Shown here: positions 49,364 through 61,278 of the stretch, piece by piece | Position numbering within the stretch: position 1 is the first letter of the stretch | How the letters are laid out: each line of letters begins with the position of its first letter | The notes under the pieces: generated by a model | Databases searched by the model: none | Told to the model about the DNA's origin: nothing | Seen by the model: the letters and a program-made list of their open reading frames with translations, nothing else | Made by a program: the position numbers and the translations under genes | Assembly: GCF_051020975.1 (NCBI RefSeq) | Contig: NW_027478162.1 | Location: 16,368,001-16,432,000 of the forward strand | Origin: Osmia lignaria lignaria | Taxonomy: Eukaryota > Arthropoda > Insecta > Hymenoptera > Megachilidae | Length of the DNA: 64,000 nt | Direction: 5' to 3'

Positions 49364-50330
49364 TCAGAAGCGTAGTTTTCGAGATATATCGAGATATTTA
49401 AAAGTTCCGAAGCCGCACCAACATAATAGGGATACAGAAACACCTTGGCCCCTTTCTTTGAGATAACTCTGCACTAGTGTGAGCCGCAAATGCCACTTCC
49501 AGCTTAGCTGTGCAGAAGAAGAACAACAAGAAGAAGAAATATCTCGAAATATGTCCGTCAGGCCCCTTCCCTTCAGATAAATCTGCAAATATCTCGGAAA
49601 CGAAGCGAGCTATGGCGAAATGTTAAGAGACGTTTTTTGTAGAGAATTAAGTTTCCTACTTTTTATGTTCTATGATATTTTTTGATCAGATGCGTAGTTC
49701 TCGAGATATATCAAGATATTTAAAAGTTCCGAAGCCGCACCAACATAATAAGAGATACAGAAACACCGTGGCCCCTTTCTTTGAGATAACTCTGCACGAT
49801 TGCGAGCTGTAAATGCCACTTCCAGCTTAGCTGTGCAGAAGAAGAACAACAAGAAGAAGAAATATCTCGAAATATGTCCGTCAGGCCCCTTCCCTTGAGA
49901 TAAATCTGCAAATATCTCGGAAACGAAGCGAGCTATGGCGAAATGTTAAGAGACCTTTTTTGTAGAGAACTAAGTTTCCCACTTTTTATGTTGTATGATA
50001 TTTTTTGATCAGATGCGTAGTTCTCGAGATATATCAAGATATTTAAAAGTTCCGAAGCCGCACCAACATAATAGAGATACAGAAACACCGTGGCCCCTTT
50101 CTTTGAGATAACTCTGCACTATTGCGAGCTGCAAATGCCACTTCCAGCTTAGCTGTGCAGAGGAAGAACAACAAGAAGAAGAAATATCTCGAAATATGTC
50201 CGTCAGGCCAGTTCCTTTGAGCTGAATCTGCAAATATCTCGGAAACGAAGCGAGCTATGGCAAAATGTTAAGAGACGTTTTTTGTAGAGAATTATGTTTC
50301 CTACAATTTATGTTCTATGATATTTTTTGA

Positions 50331-51940
50331 TCAGAAGCGTAGTTTTCGAGATATATCGAGATATTTAAAAGTTCCGAAGCCGCACCAACATAATAGGGAT
50401 ACAGAAACACCGTGGCCCCTTTCTTTGAGATAACTCTGCACTAGTGCGAGCCGCAAATGCCACTTCCAGCTTAGCTGTGCAGAAGAAGAACAACAAGAAG
50501 AAGAAATATCTCGAAATATGTCCGTCAGGCCCCTTCCCTTGATATAAATCTGCAAATATCTCGGAAACGAAGCGAGCTATGGCAAAATGTTAAGAGACCT
50601 TTTTTGTAGAGAATTAAGTTTCCTACTTTTTATGTTCTATGGTATTTTTTGTTGAGATGCGTAGTTCTCGAGATATATCAAGATATTTAAAAGTTCCGAA
50701 GCCGCACCAACATAATAGAGATACAGAAACACCGTGGCCCCTTTCTTTGAGATAACTCTGCACTATTGCGAGCTGCAAATGCCACTTCCAGCTTAGCTGT
50801 GCAGAGGAAGAACAACAAGAAGAAGAAATATCTCGAAATATGTCCGACACGCCAGTTCCTTTGAGCTGAATCTGCAAATATCTCGGAAACGAAGCGAGCT
50901 ATGGCAAAATGTTAAGAGACGTTTTTTGTAGAGAATTATGTTTCCTACAATTTATGTTCTATGATATTTTTTGATCAGAAGCGTAGTTTTCGAGATATAT
51001 CGAGATATTTAAAAGTTCCGAAGCCGCACCAACATAATAGGGATACAGAAACACCGTGGCCCCTTTCTTTGAGATAACTCTGCACTAGTGCGAGCCGCAA
51101 ATGCCACTTCCAGCTTAGCTGTGCAGAAGAAGAACAACAAGAAGAAGAAATATCTCGAAATATGTCCGTCAGGCCCCTTCCCTTGAGATAAATCTGCAAA
51201 TATCTCGGAAACGAAGCGAGCTATGGCAAAATGTTAAGAGACCTTTTTTGTAGAGAATTAAGTTTCCTACTTTTTATGTTCTATGATATTTTTTGATCAG
51301 ATGCGTAGTTCTCGAGATATATCAAGATATTTAAAAGTTCCGAAGCCGCACCAACATAATAGAGATACAGAAACACCGTGGCCCCTTTCTTTGAGATAAC
51401 TCTGCACTATTGCGAGCTGTAAATGCCACTTCCAGCTTAGCTGTGCAGAAGAAGAACAACAAGAAGAAGAAATATCTCGAAATATGTCCGTCAGGCCCCT
51501 TCCCTTGAGATATATCTGCAAATATCTCGGAAACGAAGCGAGCTATGGCAAAATGTTAAGAGACCTTTTTTGTAGAGAATTCTGTTTCCTACAATTTATG
51601 TTCTATGATATTTTTTGATCAGAAGCGCAGTTTTCGAGATATATCGAGATATTTAAAAGTTCCGAAGCCGCACCAACATAATAGAGATACAGAAACACCG
51701 TGGCCCCTTTCTTTGAGATAACTCTGCACTAGTGCGAGCCGCAAATGCCACTTCCAGCTTAGCTGTGCAGAAGAAGAACAACAAGAAGAAGAAATATCTC
51801 GAAATATGTCCGTCAGGCCCCTTCCCTTGAGATAAATCTGCAAATATCTCGGAAACGAAGCGAGCTATGGCAAAATGTTAAGAGACCTTTTTTGTAGAGA
51901 ATTAAGTTTGCTACTTTTTATGTTCTATGATATTTTTTGA
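50331..51940. repeat. Five-unit block shared with 37449-39058 and 52907-54516
   Basis: The order is B, A with ATGGTATTTTTTGTTGAG upstream and CCGACACGCC, B, the CTGTAAATG form, then B preceded by AATTCTGTTTCC. The rare A unit is at 37771, 50653 and 53229. Offsets are 12,882 bp (40 units plus the two one-base insertions) and 2,576 bp (8 units). In the third copy the last unit (54195) carries changes that lead into domain IV. Confidence 0.8.
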
Positions 51941-52584
51941 TGAGATGCGTAGTTCTCGCGATATATCACGATATTTAAAAGTTCCGAAGCCGCACCAACA
52001 TAATAGAGATACAGAAACACCGTGGCCCCTTTCTTTGAGATAACTCTGCACTATTGCGAGCAGCAAATGTCACTTCCAGCTTAGCTGTGCAGAGGAAGAA
52101 CAACAAGAAGAAGAAATATCTCGAAATATGTCCGTCAGGCCAGTTCCTTTGAGCTGAATCTGCAAATATCTCGGAAACGAAGCGAGCTATGGCAAAATGT
52201 TAAGAGACGTTTTTTGTAGAGAATTATGTTTCCTACAATTTATGTTCTATGATATTTTTTGATCAGAAGCGTAGTTTTCGAGATATATCGATATATTTAA
52301 AAGTTCCGAAGCCGCACCAACATAATAGGGATACAGAAACACCGTGGCCCCTTTCTTTGAGATAACTCTGCACTAGTGCGAGCCGCAAATGCCACTTCCA
52401 GCTTAGCTGTGCAGAAGAAGAACAACAAGAAGAAGAAATATCTCGAAATATGTCCGTCAGGCCCCTTCCCTTGAGATAAATCTGCAAATATCTCGGAAAC
52501 GAAGCGAGCTATGGCAAAATGTTAAGAGACCTTTTTTGTAGAGAATAATGTTTCCTACAATTTACGTTCTATGACATTTTTTGA

Positions 52585-52906
52585 TCAGAAGCGTAGTTTT
52601 CGAGATATATCGAGATATTTAAAAGTTCCGAAGCCGCACCAACATAATAGAGATACAGAAACACCGTGGCCCCTTTCTTTGAGATAACTCTGCACTATTG
52701 CGACCTGCAAATGCCACTTCCAGCTCAGCTGTGCAGAAGAAGAACAACAAGAAGAAGAAATATCTCGAAATATGTCCGTCAGGCCCCTTCCCTTGAGATA
52801 AATCTGCAAATATCTCGGAAACGAAGCGAGCTACGGCAAAATGTTAAGAGACGTTTTTTGTAGAGAATTATGTTTCCTACAATTTATGTTCTATGATATT
52901 TTTTGA
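52585..52906. repeat. First C-class monomer, founder form for domain IV
   Basis: C units have GAATAATGTTTCC and TACGTTCTATGACATTTT upstream, AGAAGCG with TTTTCGAG, GCGACCTGC and CCAGCTCAGCTG. They also occur at 55161, 56771, 59347, 59991 (CCAGCTGAGCTG here) and 61923. This one lies inside domain III, so the class was present before or has been copied back from domain IV. Confidence 0.8.
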
Positions 52907-54516
52907 TCAGAAGCGTAGTTTTCGAGATATATCGAGATATTTAAAAGTTCCGAAGCCGCACCAACATAATAGGGATACAGAAACACCGTGGCCCCTTTCT
53001 TTGAGATAACTCTGCACTAGTGCGAGCCGCAAATGCCACTTCCAGCTTAGCTGTGCAGAAGAAGAACAACAAGAAGAAGAAATATCTCGAAATATGTCCG
53101 TCAGGCCCCTTCCCTTGAGATAAATCTGCAAATATCTCGGAAACGAGGCGAGCTATGGCAAAATGTTAAGAGACCTTTTTTGTAGAGAATTAAGTTTCCT
53201 ACTTTTTATGTTCTATGGTATTTTTTGTTGAGATGCGTAGTTCTCGAGATATATCAAGATATTTAAAAGTTCCGAAGCCGCACCAACATAATAGAGATAC
53301 AGAAACACCGTGGCCCCTTTCTTTGAGATAACTCTGCACTATTGCGAGCTGCAAATGCCACTTCCAGCTTAGCTGTGCAGAGGAAGAACAACAAGAAGAA
53401 GAAATATCTCGAAATATGTCCGACACGCCAGTTCCTTTGAGCTGAATCTGCAAATATCTCGGAAACGAAGCGAGCTATGGCAAAATGTTAAGAGACGTTT
53501 TTTGTAGAGAATTATGTTTCCTACAATTTATGTTCTATGATATTTTTTGATCAGAAGCGTAGTTTTCGAGATACATCGAGATATTTAAAAGTTCCGAAGC
53601 CGCACCAACATAATAGGGATACAGAAACACCGTGGCCCCTTTCTTTGAGATAACTCTGCACTAGTGCGAGCCGCAAATGCCACTTCCAGCTTAGCTGTGC
53701 AGAAGAAGAACAACAAGAAGAAGAAATATCTCGAAATATGTCCGTCAGGCCCCTTCCCTTGAGATAAATCTGCAAATATCTCGGAAACGAAGCGAGCTAT
53801 GGCAAAATGTTAAGAGACCTTTTTTGTAGAGAATTAAGTTTCCTACTTTTTATGTTCTATGATATTTTTTGATCAGATGCGTAGTTCTCGAGATATATCA
53901 AGATATTTAAAAGTTCCGAAGCCGCACCAACATAATAGAGATACAGAAACACCGTGGCCCCATTCTTTGAGATCACTCTGCACTATTGCGAGCTGTAAAT
54001 GCCACTTCCAGCTTAGCTGTGCAGAAGAAGAACAACAAGAAGAAGAAATATCTCGAAATATGTCCGTCAGGCCCCTTCCCTTGAGATATATCTGCAAATA
54101 TCTCGGAAACGAAGCGAGCTATGGCAAAATGTTAGGAGACCTTTTTTGTAGAGAATTCTGTTTCCTACAATTTATGTTCTATGATATTTTTTGATCAGAA
54201 GCGTAGTTTTCGAGATACATCGAGATATTTAAAAGTTCCGAAGCCGCACCAACATAATAGAGATACAGAAACACCGTGGCCCCTTTCTTTGAGATAACTC
54301 TGCACTAGTGCGAGCCGCAAATGCCACTTCCAGCTTAGCCGTGCAGAGGAAGAACAACAAGAAGAAGAAATATCTCGTAATATGTCCGTCAGGCCAGTTC
54401 CTTTGAGCTGAATCTGCAAATATCTCGGAAACGAAGCGAGCTATGGCAAAATGTTAAGAGACGTTTTTTGTAGAGAATTATGTTTCCTATAATTTATGTT
54501 CTATGATATTTTTTGA

Positions 54517-57500
54517 TCAGAAGCGTAGTTTTCGAGATATATCGAGATATTTAAAAGTTCCGAAGCCGCACCAACATAATAGAGATACAGAAACACCGTG
54601 GCCCCTTTCTTTGAGATAACTCTGCACTAGTGCGAGCCGCAAATGCCACTTCCAGCTTAGCTGTGCAGAAGAAGAACAACAAGAAGAAGAAATATCTCGA
54701 AATATGTCCGACAGGCCCCTTCCCTTGAGATAAATCTGCAAATATCTCGGAAACGAAGTGAGCTATGGCGAAATGTTAAGAGACCTTTTCTGTAGAGAAT
54801 TAAGTTTCCTACTTTTTATGTTCTATGATATTTTTTGATCAGATGCGTAGTTCTCGAGATATATCAAGATATTTAAAAGTTCCGAAGCCGCACCAACATA
54901 ATAGAGATACAGAAACACCGTGGCCCCTTTCTTTGAGATAACTCTGCACTATTGCGAGCTGCAAATGCCACTTCCAGCTTAGCTGTGCAGAAGAAGAACA
55001 ACAAGAAGAAGAAATATCTCGAAATATGTCCATCAGGACCCTTCCCTTGAGATAAATCTGCAAATATCTCGGAAACGAAGCGAGCTATGGCAAAATGTTA
55101 AGAGACCTTTTTTGTAGAGAATAATGTTTCCTACAATTTACGTTCTATGACATTTTTTGATCAGAAGCGTAGTTTTCGAGATATATCGAGATATTTAAAA
55201 GTTCCGAAGCCGCACCAACATAATAGAGATACAGAAACACCGTGGCCCCTTTCTTTGAGATAACTCTGCACTATTGCGACCTGCAAATGCCACTTCCAGC
55301 TCAGCTGTGCAGAAGAAGAACAACAAGAAGAAGAAATATCTCGAAATATGTCCGTCAGGCCCCTTCCCTTGAGATAAATCTGCAAATATCTCGGAAACGA
55401 AGCGAGCTATGGCAAAATGTTAAGAGACGTTTTTTGTAGAGAATTATGTTTCCTACAATTTATGTTCTATGATATTTTTTGATCAGATGCGTAGTTCTCG
55501 AGATATATCAAGATATTTAAAAGTTCCGAAGCCGCACCAACATAATAGAGATACAGAAACACCGGTGCCCCTTTCTTTGAGATAACTCTGCACTATTGCG
55601 AGCTGTAAATGCCACTTCCAGCTTAGCTGTGCAGAAGAAGAACAACAAGAAGAAGAAATATCTCGAAATATGTCCGTCAGGCCCCTTCCCTTGAGATATA
55701 TCTGCAAATATCTCGGAAACGAAGCGAGCTATGGCAAAATGTTAAGAGACCTTTTTTGTAGAGAATTCTGTTTCCTACAATTTATGTCCTATGATATTTT
55801 TTGATCAGAAGCGTAGTTTTCGAGATACATCGAGATATTTAAAAGTTCCGAAGCCGCACCAACATAATAGAGATACAGAAACACCGTGGCCCCTTTCTTT
55901 GAGATAACTCTGCACTATTGCGAGCTGCAAATGTCACTTCCAGCTTAGCCGTGCAGAGGAAGAACAACAAGAAGAAGAAATATCTCGAAATATGTCCGTC
56001 AGGCCAGTTCCTTTGAGCTGAATCTGCAAATATCTCGGAAACGAAGCGAGCTATGGCAAAATGTTAAGAGACGTTTTTTGTAGAGAATTATGTTTCCTAT
56101 AATTTATGTTCTATCATATTTTTTGATCAGAAGCGTAGTTTTCGAGATATATCGAGATATTTAAAAGTTCCGAAGCCGCACCAACATAATAGAGATACAG
56201 AAACACCGTGGCCCCTTTCTTTGAGATAACTCTGCACTAGTGCGAGCCGCAAATGCCACTTCCAGCTTAGCTGTGCAGAAGAAGAACAACAAGAAGAAGA
56301 AATATCTCGAAATATGTCCGACAGGCCCCTTCCCTTGAGATAAATCTGCAAATATCTCGGAAACGAAGTGAGCTATGGCGAAATGTTAAGAGACCTTTTC
56401 TGTAGAGAATTAAGTTTCCTACTTTTTATGTTCTATGATATTTTTTGATCAGATGCGTAGTTCTCGAGATATATCAAGATATTTAAAAGTTCCGAAGCCG
56501 CACCAACATAATAGAGATACAGAAACACCGTGGCCCCTTTCTTTGAGATAACTCTGCACTATTGCGAGCTGCAAATGCCACTTCCAGCTTAGCTGTGCAG
56601 AAGAAGAACAACAAGAAGAAGAAATATCTCGAAATATGTCCATCAGGACCCTTCCCTTGAGATAAATCTGCAAATATCTCGGAAACGAAGCGAGCTATGG
56701 CAAAATGTTAAGAGACCTTTTTTGTAGAGAATAATGTTTCCTACAATTTACGTTCTATGACATTTTTTGATCAGAAGCGTAGTTTTCGAGATATATCGAG
56801 ATATTTAAAAGTTCCGAAGCCGCACCAACATAATAGAGATACAGAAACACCGTGGCCCCTTTCTTTGAGATAACTCTGCACTATTGCGACCTGCAAATGC
56901 CACTTCCAGCTCAGCTGTGCAGAAGAAGAACAACAAGAAGAAGAAATATCTCGAAATATGTCCGTCAGGCCCCTTCCCTTGAGATAAATCTGCAAATATC
57001 TCGGAAACGAAGCGAGCTATGGCAAAATGTTAAGAGACCTTTTTTGTAGAGAATAATGTTTCCTACAATTTACGTTCTATGACATTTTTTGATCAGAAGC
57101 GTAGTTTTCGAGATATATCAAGATATTTAAAAGTTCCGAAGCCGCACCAACATAATAGAGATACAGAAACACCGTGGCCCCTTTCTTTGAGATAACTCTG
57201 CACTATTGCGAGCTGTAAATGCCACTTCCAGCTTAGCTGTGCAGAAGAAGAACAACAAGAAGAAGAAATATCTCGAAATATGTCCGTCAGGCCCCTTCCC
57301 TTGAGATATATCTGCAAATATCTCGGAAACGAAGCGAGCTATGGCAAAATGTTAAGAGACCTTTTTTGTAGAGAATTCTGTTTCCTACAATTTATGTTCT
57401 ATGATATTTTTTGATCAGAAGCGTAGTTTTCGAGATACATCGAGATATTTAAAAGTTCCGAAGCCGCACCAACATAATAGAGATACAGAAACACCGTGGC

Positions 57501-57736
57501 CCCTTTCTTTGAGATAACTCTGCACTATTGCGAGCTGCAAATGTCACTTCCAGCTTAGCCGTGCAGAGGAAGAACAACAAGAAGAAGAAATATCTCGAAA
57601 TATGTCCGTCAGGCCAGTTCCTTTGAGCTGAATCTGCAAATATCTCGGAAACGAAGCGAGCTATGGCAAAATGTTAAGAGACGTTTTTTGTAGAGAATTA
57701 TGTTTCCTATAATTTATGTTCTATCATATTTTTTGA
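54517..57736. repeat. Pentamer higher-order repeat, 2 x 1,610 bp
   Basis: Copies 54517-56126 and 56127-57736 have the same five monomer types in order. Shared markers include GAAGTGAGCTATGGCG with CCTTTTCTGTAGAG before unit 2, and TTCCTATAATTTATG before unit 1. Differences are few: ACACCGGTGCC in 55483 against the usual ACACCGTGGCC in 57093, and a replaced left flank in 57093. Confidence 0.88.
57039..57119. repeat. Probable short conversion tract at the 57093 unit boundary
   Basis: The related boundaries before 55483 and 62245 have GACGTTTTTTG, GAATTATG, TTTATGTTC, TCAGATGCG and TTCTCGAG. Here all five are replaced by the C-class flank (GACCTTTTTTG, GAATAATG, TTTACGTTC, GACATTTT, TCAGAAGCG, TTTTCGAG). 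The sequence returns to the expected form at ATATCAAG by 57120. A tract of about 80 bp copied from a C flank explains it. Confidence 0.75.
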
Positions 57737-59024
57737 TCAGAAGCGTAGTTTTCGAGATATATCGAGATATTTAAAAGTTCCGAAGCCGCACCAACATAAT
57801 AGAGATACAGAAACACCGTGGCCCCTTTCTTTGAGATAACTCTGCACTAGTGCGAGCCGCAAATGCCACTTCCAGCTTAGCTGTGCAGAAGAAGAACAAC
57901 AAGAAGAAGAAATATCTCGAAATATGTCCGACAGGCCCCTTCCCTTGAGATAAATCTGCAAATATCTCGGAAACGAAGTGAGCTATGACGAAATGTTAAG
58001 AGACCTTTTCTGTAGAGAATTAAGTTTCCTACTTTTTATCTTCTATGATATTTTTTGATCAGATGCGTAGTTCTCGAGATATATCAAGATATTTAAAAGT
58101 TCCGAAGCCGCACCAACATAATAGAGATACAGAAACACCGTGGCCCCTCTCTTTGAGATAACTCTGCACTATTGCGAGCTGCAAATGCCACTTCCAGCTT
58201 AGCTGTGCAGAAGAAGAACAACAAGAAGAAGAAATATCTCGAAATATGTCCGTCAGGCCCCTTCCCTTGAGATAAATCTGCAAATATCTCGGAAACGAAG
58301 CGAGCTATGGCAAAATGTTTACAGACCTTTCTTGTAGAGAATTAAGTTTCCTACTTTTTATGTAGTATGATATTTTTTGATCAGATGCGTAGTTCTCGAG
58401 ATATATCAAGATATTTAAAAGTTCCGAAGCCGCACCAACATAATAGAGATACAGAAACACCGTGGCCCCTTTCTTTGAGATAACTCTGCACTATTGCGAG
58501 CTGCAAATGCCACTTCCAGCTTAGCTGTGCAGAGGAAGAACAACAAGAAGAAGTAGTATCTCGAAATATGTCCGTCAGGCCCGTTCCTTTGAGCTGAATC
58601 TGCAAATATCTCGGAAACGAAGCGAGCTATGGCAAAATGTTCAGAGACGTTTTTTGTAGAGAATTATGTTTCCTACAATTTATGTTCTATCATATTTTTT
58701 GATCAGAAGCGTAGTTTTTGAGATATATCGAGATATTTAAAAGTTCCGAAGCCGCACCAACATAATAGAGATACAGAAACACCGTGGCCCCTTTCTTTGA
58801 GATAGCTCTGCACTAGTGCGAGCCGCAAATGCCACTTCCAGCTTAGCTGTGCAGAAGAAGAACAACAAGAAGAAGAAACATCTCGAAATATGTCCGACAG
58901 GCCCCTTCCCTTGAGATAAATCTGCAAATATCTCGGAAACGAAGCGAGCTATGGCGAAATGTTAAGAGACCTTTTTTGTAGAGAATTAAGTTTCCTACTT
59001 TTTATCTTCTACGATATTTTTTGA

Positions 59025-60312
59025 TCAGATGCGTAGTTCTCGAGATATATCAAGATATTTAAAAGTTCCGAAGCCGCACCAACATAATAGAGATACAGAA
59101 ACACCGTGGCCCCTTTCTTTGAGATAACTCTGCACTATTGCGCGCTGCAAATGCCACTTCCAGCTTAGCTGTGCAGAAGAAGAACAACAAGAAGAAGAAA
59201 TATCTCGAAATATGTCCATCAGGACCCTTCCCTTGAGATAAATCTGCAAATATCTCGGAAACGAAGCGAGCTATGGCAAAATGTTAAGAGACCTTTTTTG
59301 TAGAGAATAATGTTTCCTACAATTTACGATCTATGATATTTTTTGATCAGAAGCGTAGTTTTCGAGATATATCGAGATATTTAAAAGTTCCGAAGCCGCA
59401 CCAACATAATAGAGATACAGAAACACCGTGGCCCCTTTCTTTGAGATAACTCTGCACTATTGCGACCTGCAAATGCCACTTCCAGCTCAGCTGTGCAGAA
59501 GAAGAACAACAAGAAGAAGAAATATCTCGAAATATGTCCGTCAGGCCCCTTCCCTTGAGATAAATCTGCAAATATCTCGGAAACGAAGCGAGCTATGGCA
59601 AAATGTTAAGAGACCGTTTTTGTAGAGAATTAAGTTTCCTACTTTTTACGTTCTATGATATTTTTTGATCAGATGCGTAGTTCTCGAGATATATCAAGAT
59701 ATTTAAAAGTTCCGAAGCCGCACCAACATAATAGAGATACAGAAACACCGTGGCCCCTTTCTTTGAGATAACTCTGCACTATTGCGAGCTGCAAATGCCA
59801 CTTCCAGCTTAGCTGTGCAGAAGAAGAACAACAAGAAGAAGAAATATCTCGAAATATGTCCATCAGGACCCTTCCCTTGAGATAAATCTGCAAATATCTC
59901 GGAAACGAAGCGAGCTATGGCAAAATGTTAAGAGACCTTTTTTGTAGAGAATAATGTTTCCTACAATTTACGTTCTATGACATTTTTTGATCAGAAGCGT
60001 AGTTTTCGAGATATATCGAGATATTTAAAAGTTCCGAAGCCGCACCAACATAATAGAGATACAGAAACACCGTGGCCCCTTTCTTTGAGATAACTCTGCA
60101 CTATTGCGACCTGCAAATGCCACTTCCAGCTGAGCTGTGCAGAAGAAGAACAACAAGAAGAAGAAATATCTCGAAATATGTCCGTCAGGCCCCTTCCCTT
60201 GAGATAAATCTGCAAATATCTCGGAAACGAAGCGAGCTATGGCAAAATGTTAAGAGACCTTTTTTGTAGAGAATTAAGTTTCCTACTTTTTATGTTCTAT
60301 GATATTTTTTGA
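59025..60312. repeat. Dimer duplication of units 2 and 3, 2 x 644 bp
   Basis: Units 59025 (CCATCAGGACCC) and 59347 (C class) are followed by the same pair at 59669 and 59991. Small differences: GCGCGCTGC in 59025, TTTACGATCTATG before 59347, and CCAGCTGAGCTG in 59991. This interrupts the pentamer order of domain IV. Confidence 0.85.
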
Positions 60313-60956
60313 TCAGAAGCGTAGTTTTCGAGATATATCGAGATATTTAAAAGTTCCGAAGCCGGACCAACATAATAGAGATACAGAAACACCGTGGCCC
60401 CTTTCTTTGAGATAACTCTGCACTAGTGCGAGCCGCAAATGCCACTTCCAGCTTAGCTGTGCAGAAGAAGAACAACAAGAAGAAGAAATATCTCGTAATA
60501 TGTCCGTCACGCCAGTTCCTTTGAGCTGAATCTGCAAATATCTCGGAAACGAAGCGAGCTATGGCAAAATGTTAAGAGACGTTTTTTGTAGAGAATTATG
60601 TTTCCTATAATTTATGTTCTATGATATTTTTTGATCAGAAGCGTAGTTTTCGAGATATATCGAGATATTTAAAAGTTCCGAAGCCGCACCAACATAATAG
60701 AGATACAGAAACACCGTGGCCCCTTTCTTTGAGATAACTCTGCACTAGTGCGAGCCGCAAATGCCACTTCCAGCTTAGCTGTGCAGAAGAAGAACAACAA
60801 GAAGAAGAAATATCTCGAAATATGTCCGACAGGCCCCTTCCCTTGAGATAAATCTGCAAATATCTCGGAAACGAAGCGAGCTATGGCAAAATGTTAAGAG
60901 ACGTTTTTTGTAGAGAATTATGTTTCCTACAATTTATGTTCTATGATATTTTTTGA

Positions 60957-61278
60957 TCAGATGCGTAGTTCTCGAGATATATCAAGATATTTAAAAGTTC
61001 CGAAGCCGCACCAACATAATAGAGATACAGAAACACCGGTGCCCCTTTCTTTGAGATAACTCTGCACTATTGCGAGCTGTAAATGCCACTTCCAGCTTAG
61101 CTGTGCAGAAGAAGAACAACAAGAAGAAGAAATATCTCGAAATATGTCCGTCAGGCCAGTTCCTTTGAGCTGAATCTGCAAATATCTCGGAAACGAAGCG
61201 AGCTATGGCAAAATGTTAAGAGACGTTTTTTGTAGAGAATTATGTTTCCTATAATTTATGTTCTATCATATTTTTTGA
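60957..61278. repeat. Chimeric monomer joining pentamer units 4 and 5
   Basis: The left part has ACACCGGTGCC and CTGTAAATG, as in unit 55483. The right part has GGCCAGTTCC and GAGCTGAATC, then TTCCTATAATTTATG, as after unit 55805. The triplet tract is still the GAAGAAG form, so the switch lies within about 61106-61156. The result is loss of exactly one monomer from the pentamer order. Confidence 0.82.

Larger units (their letters stand above)
33585..54516. repeat. Domain III: 65 units, alternating classes A and B
   Basis: Class A has TCAGATGCG, GAGGAAGAACAAC, GGCCAGTTCC and GAGCTGAATC. Class B has TCAGAAGCG, TTTTCGAGATATATCGAG, usually AATAGGGATAC, and CTAGTGCGAGCCGC, preceded by AATTATGTTTCCTACAA. 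B units are at 33907, 34551, 34873, 35517, 36805, 37449, 38093, 38737, 39381, 39703, 40347, 40669, 41313, 41957, 43246, 44212, 44856, 46144, 47110, 48076, 48720, 49364, 50331, 50975, 51619, 52263, 52907 and 53551. Most others are A; a few (38415, 42279, 48398, 49686, 51297, 53873) keep the older form with CTGTAAATG, and 52585 is the C form that dominates domain IV. A and B alternate often enough that 644 bp acts as a second period. Confidence 0.8.

Noticed and set aside
53859..54194. 111-codon plus-strand open frame, the longest in the window
   Set aside because: It exists because of a C in GAGATCACTC (also in unit 32297) that removes a stop, and it runs across a monomer boundary. Its sequence is ordinary satellite.
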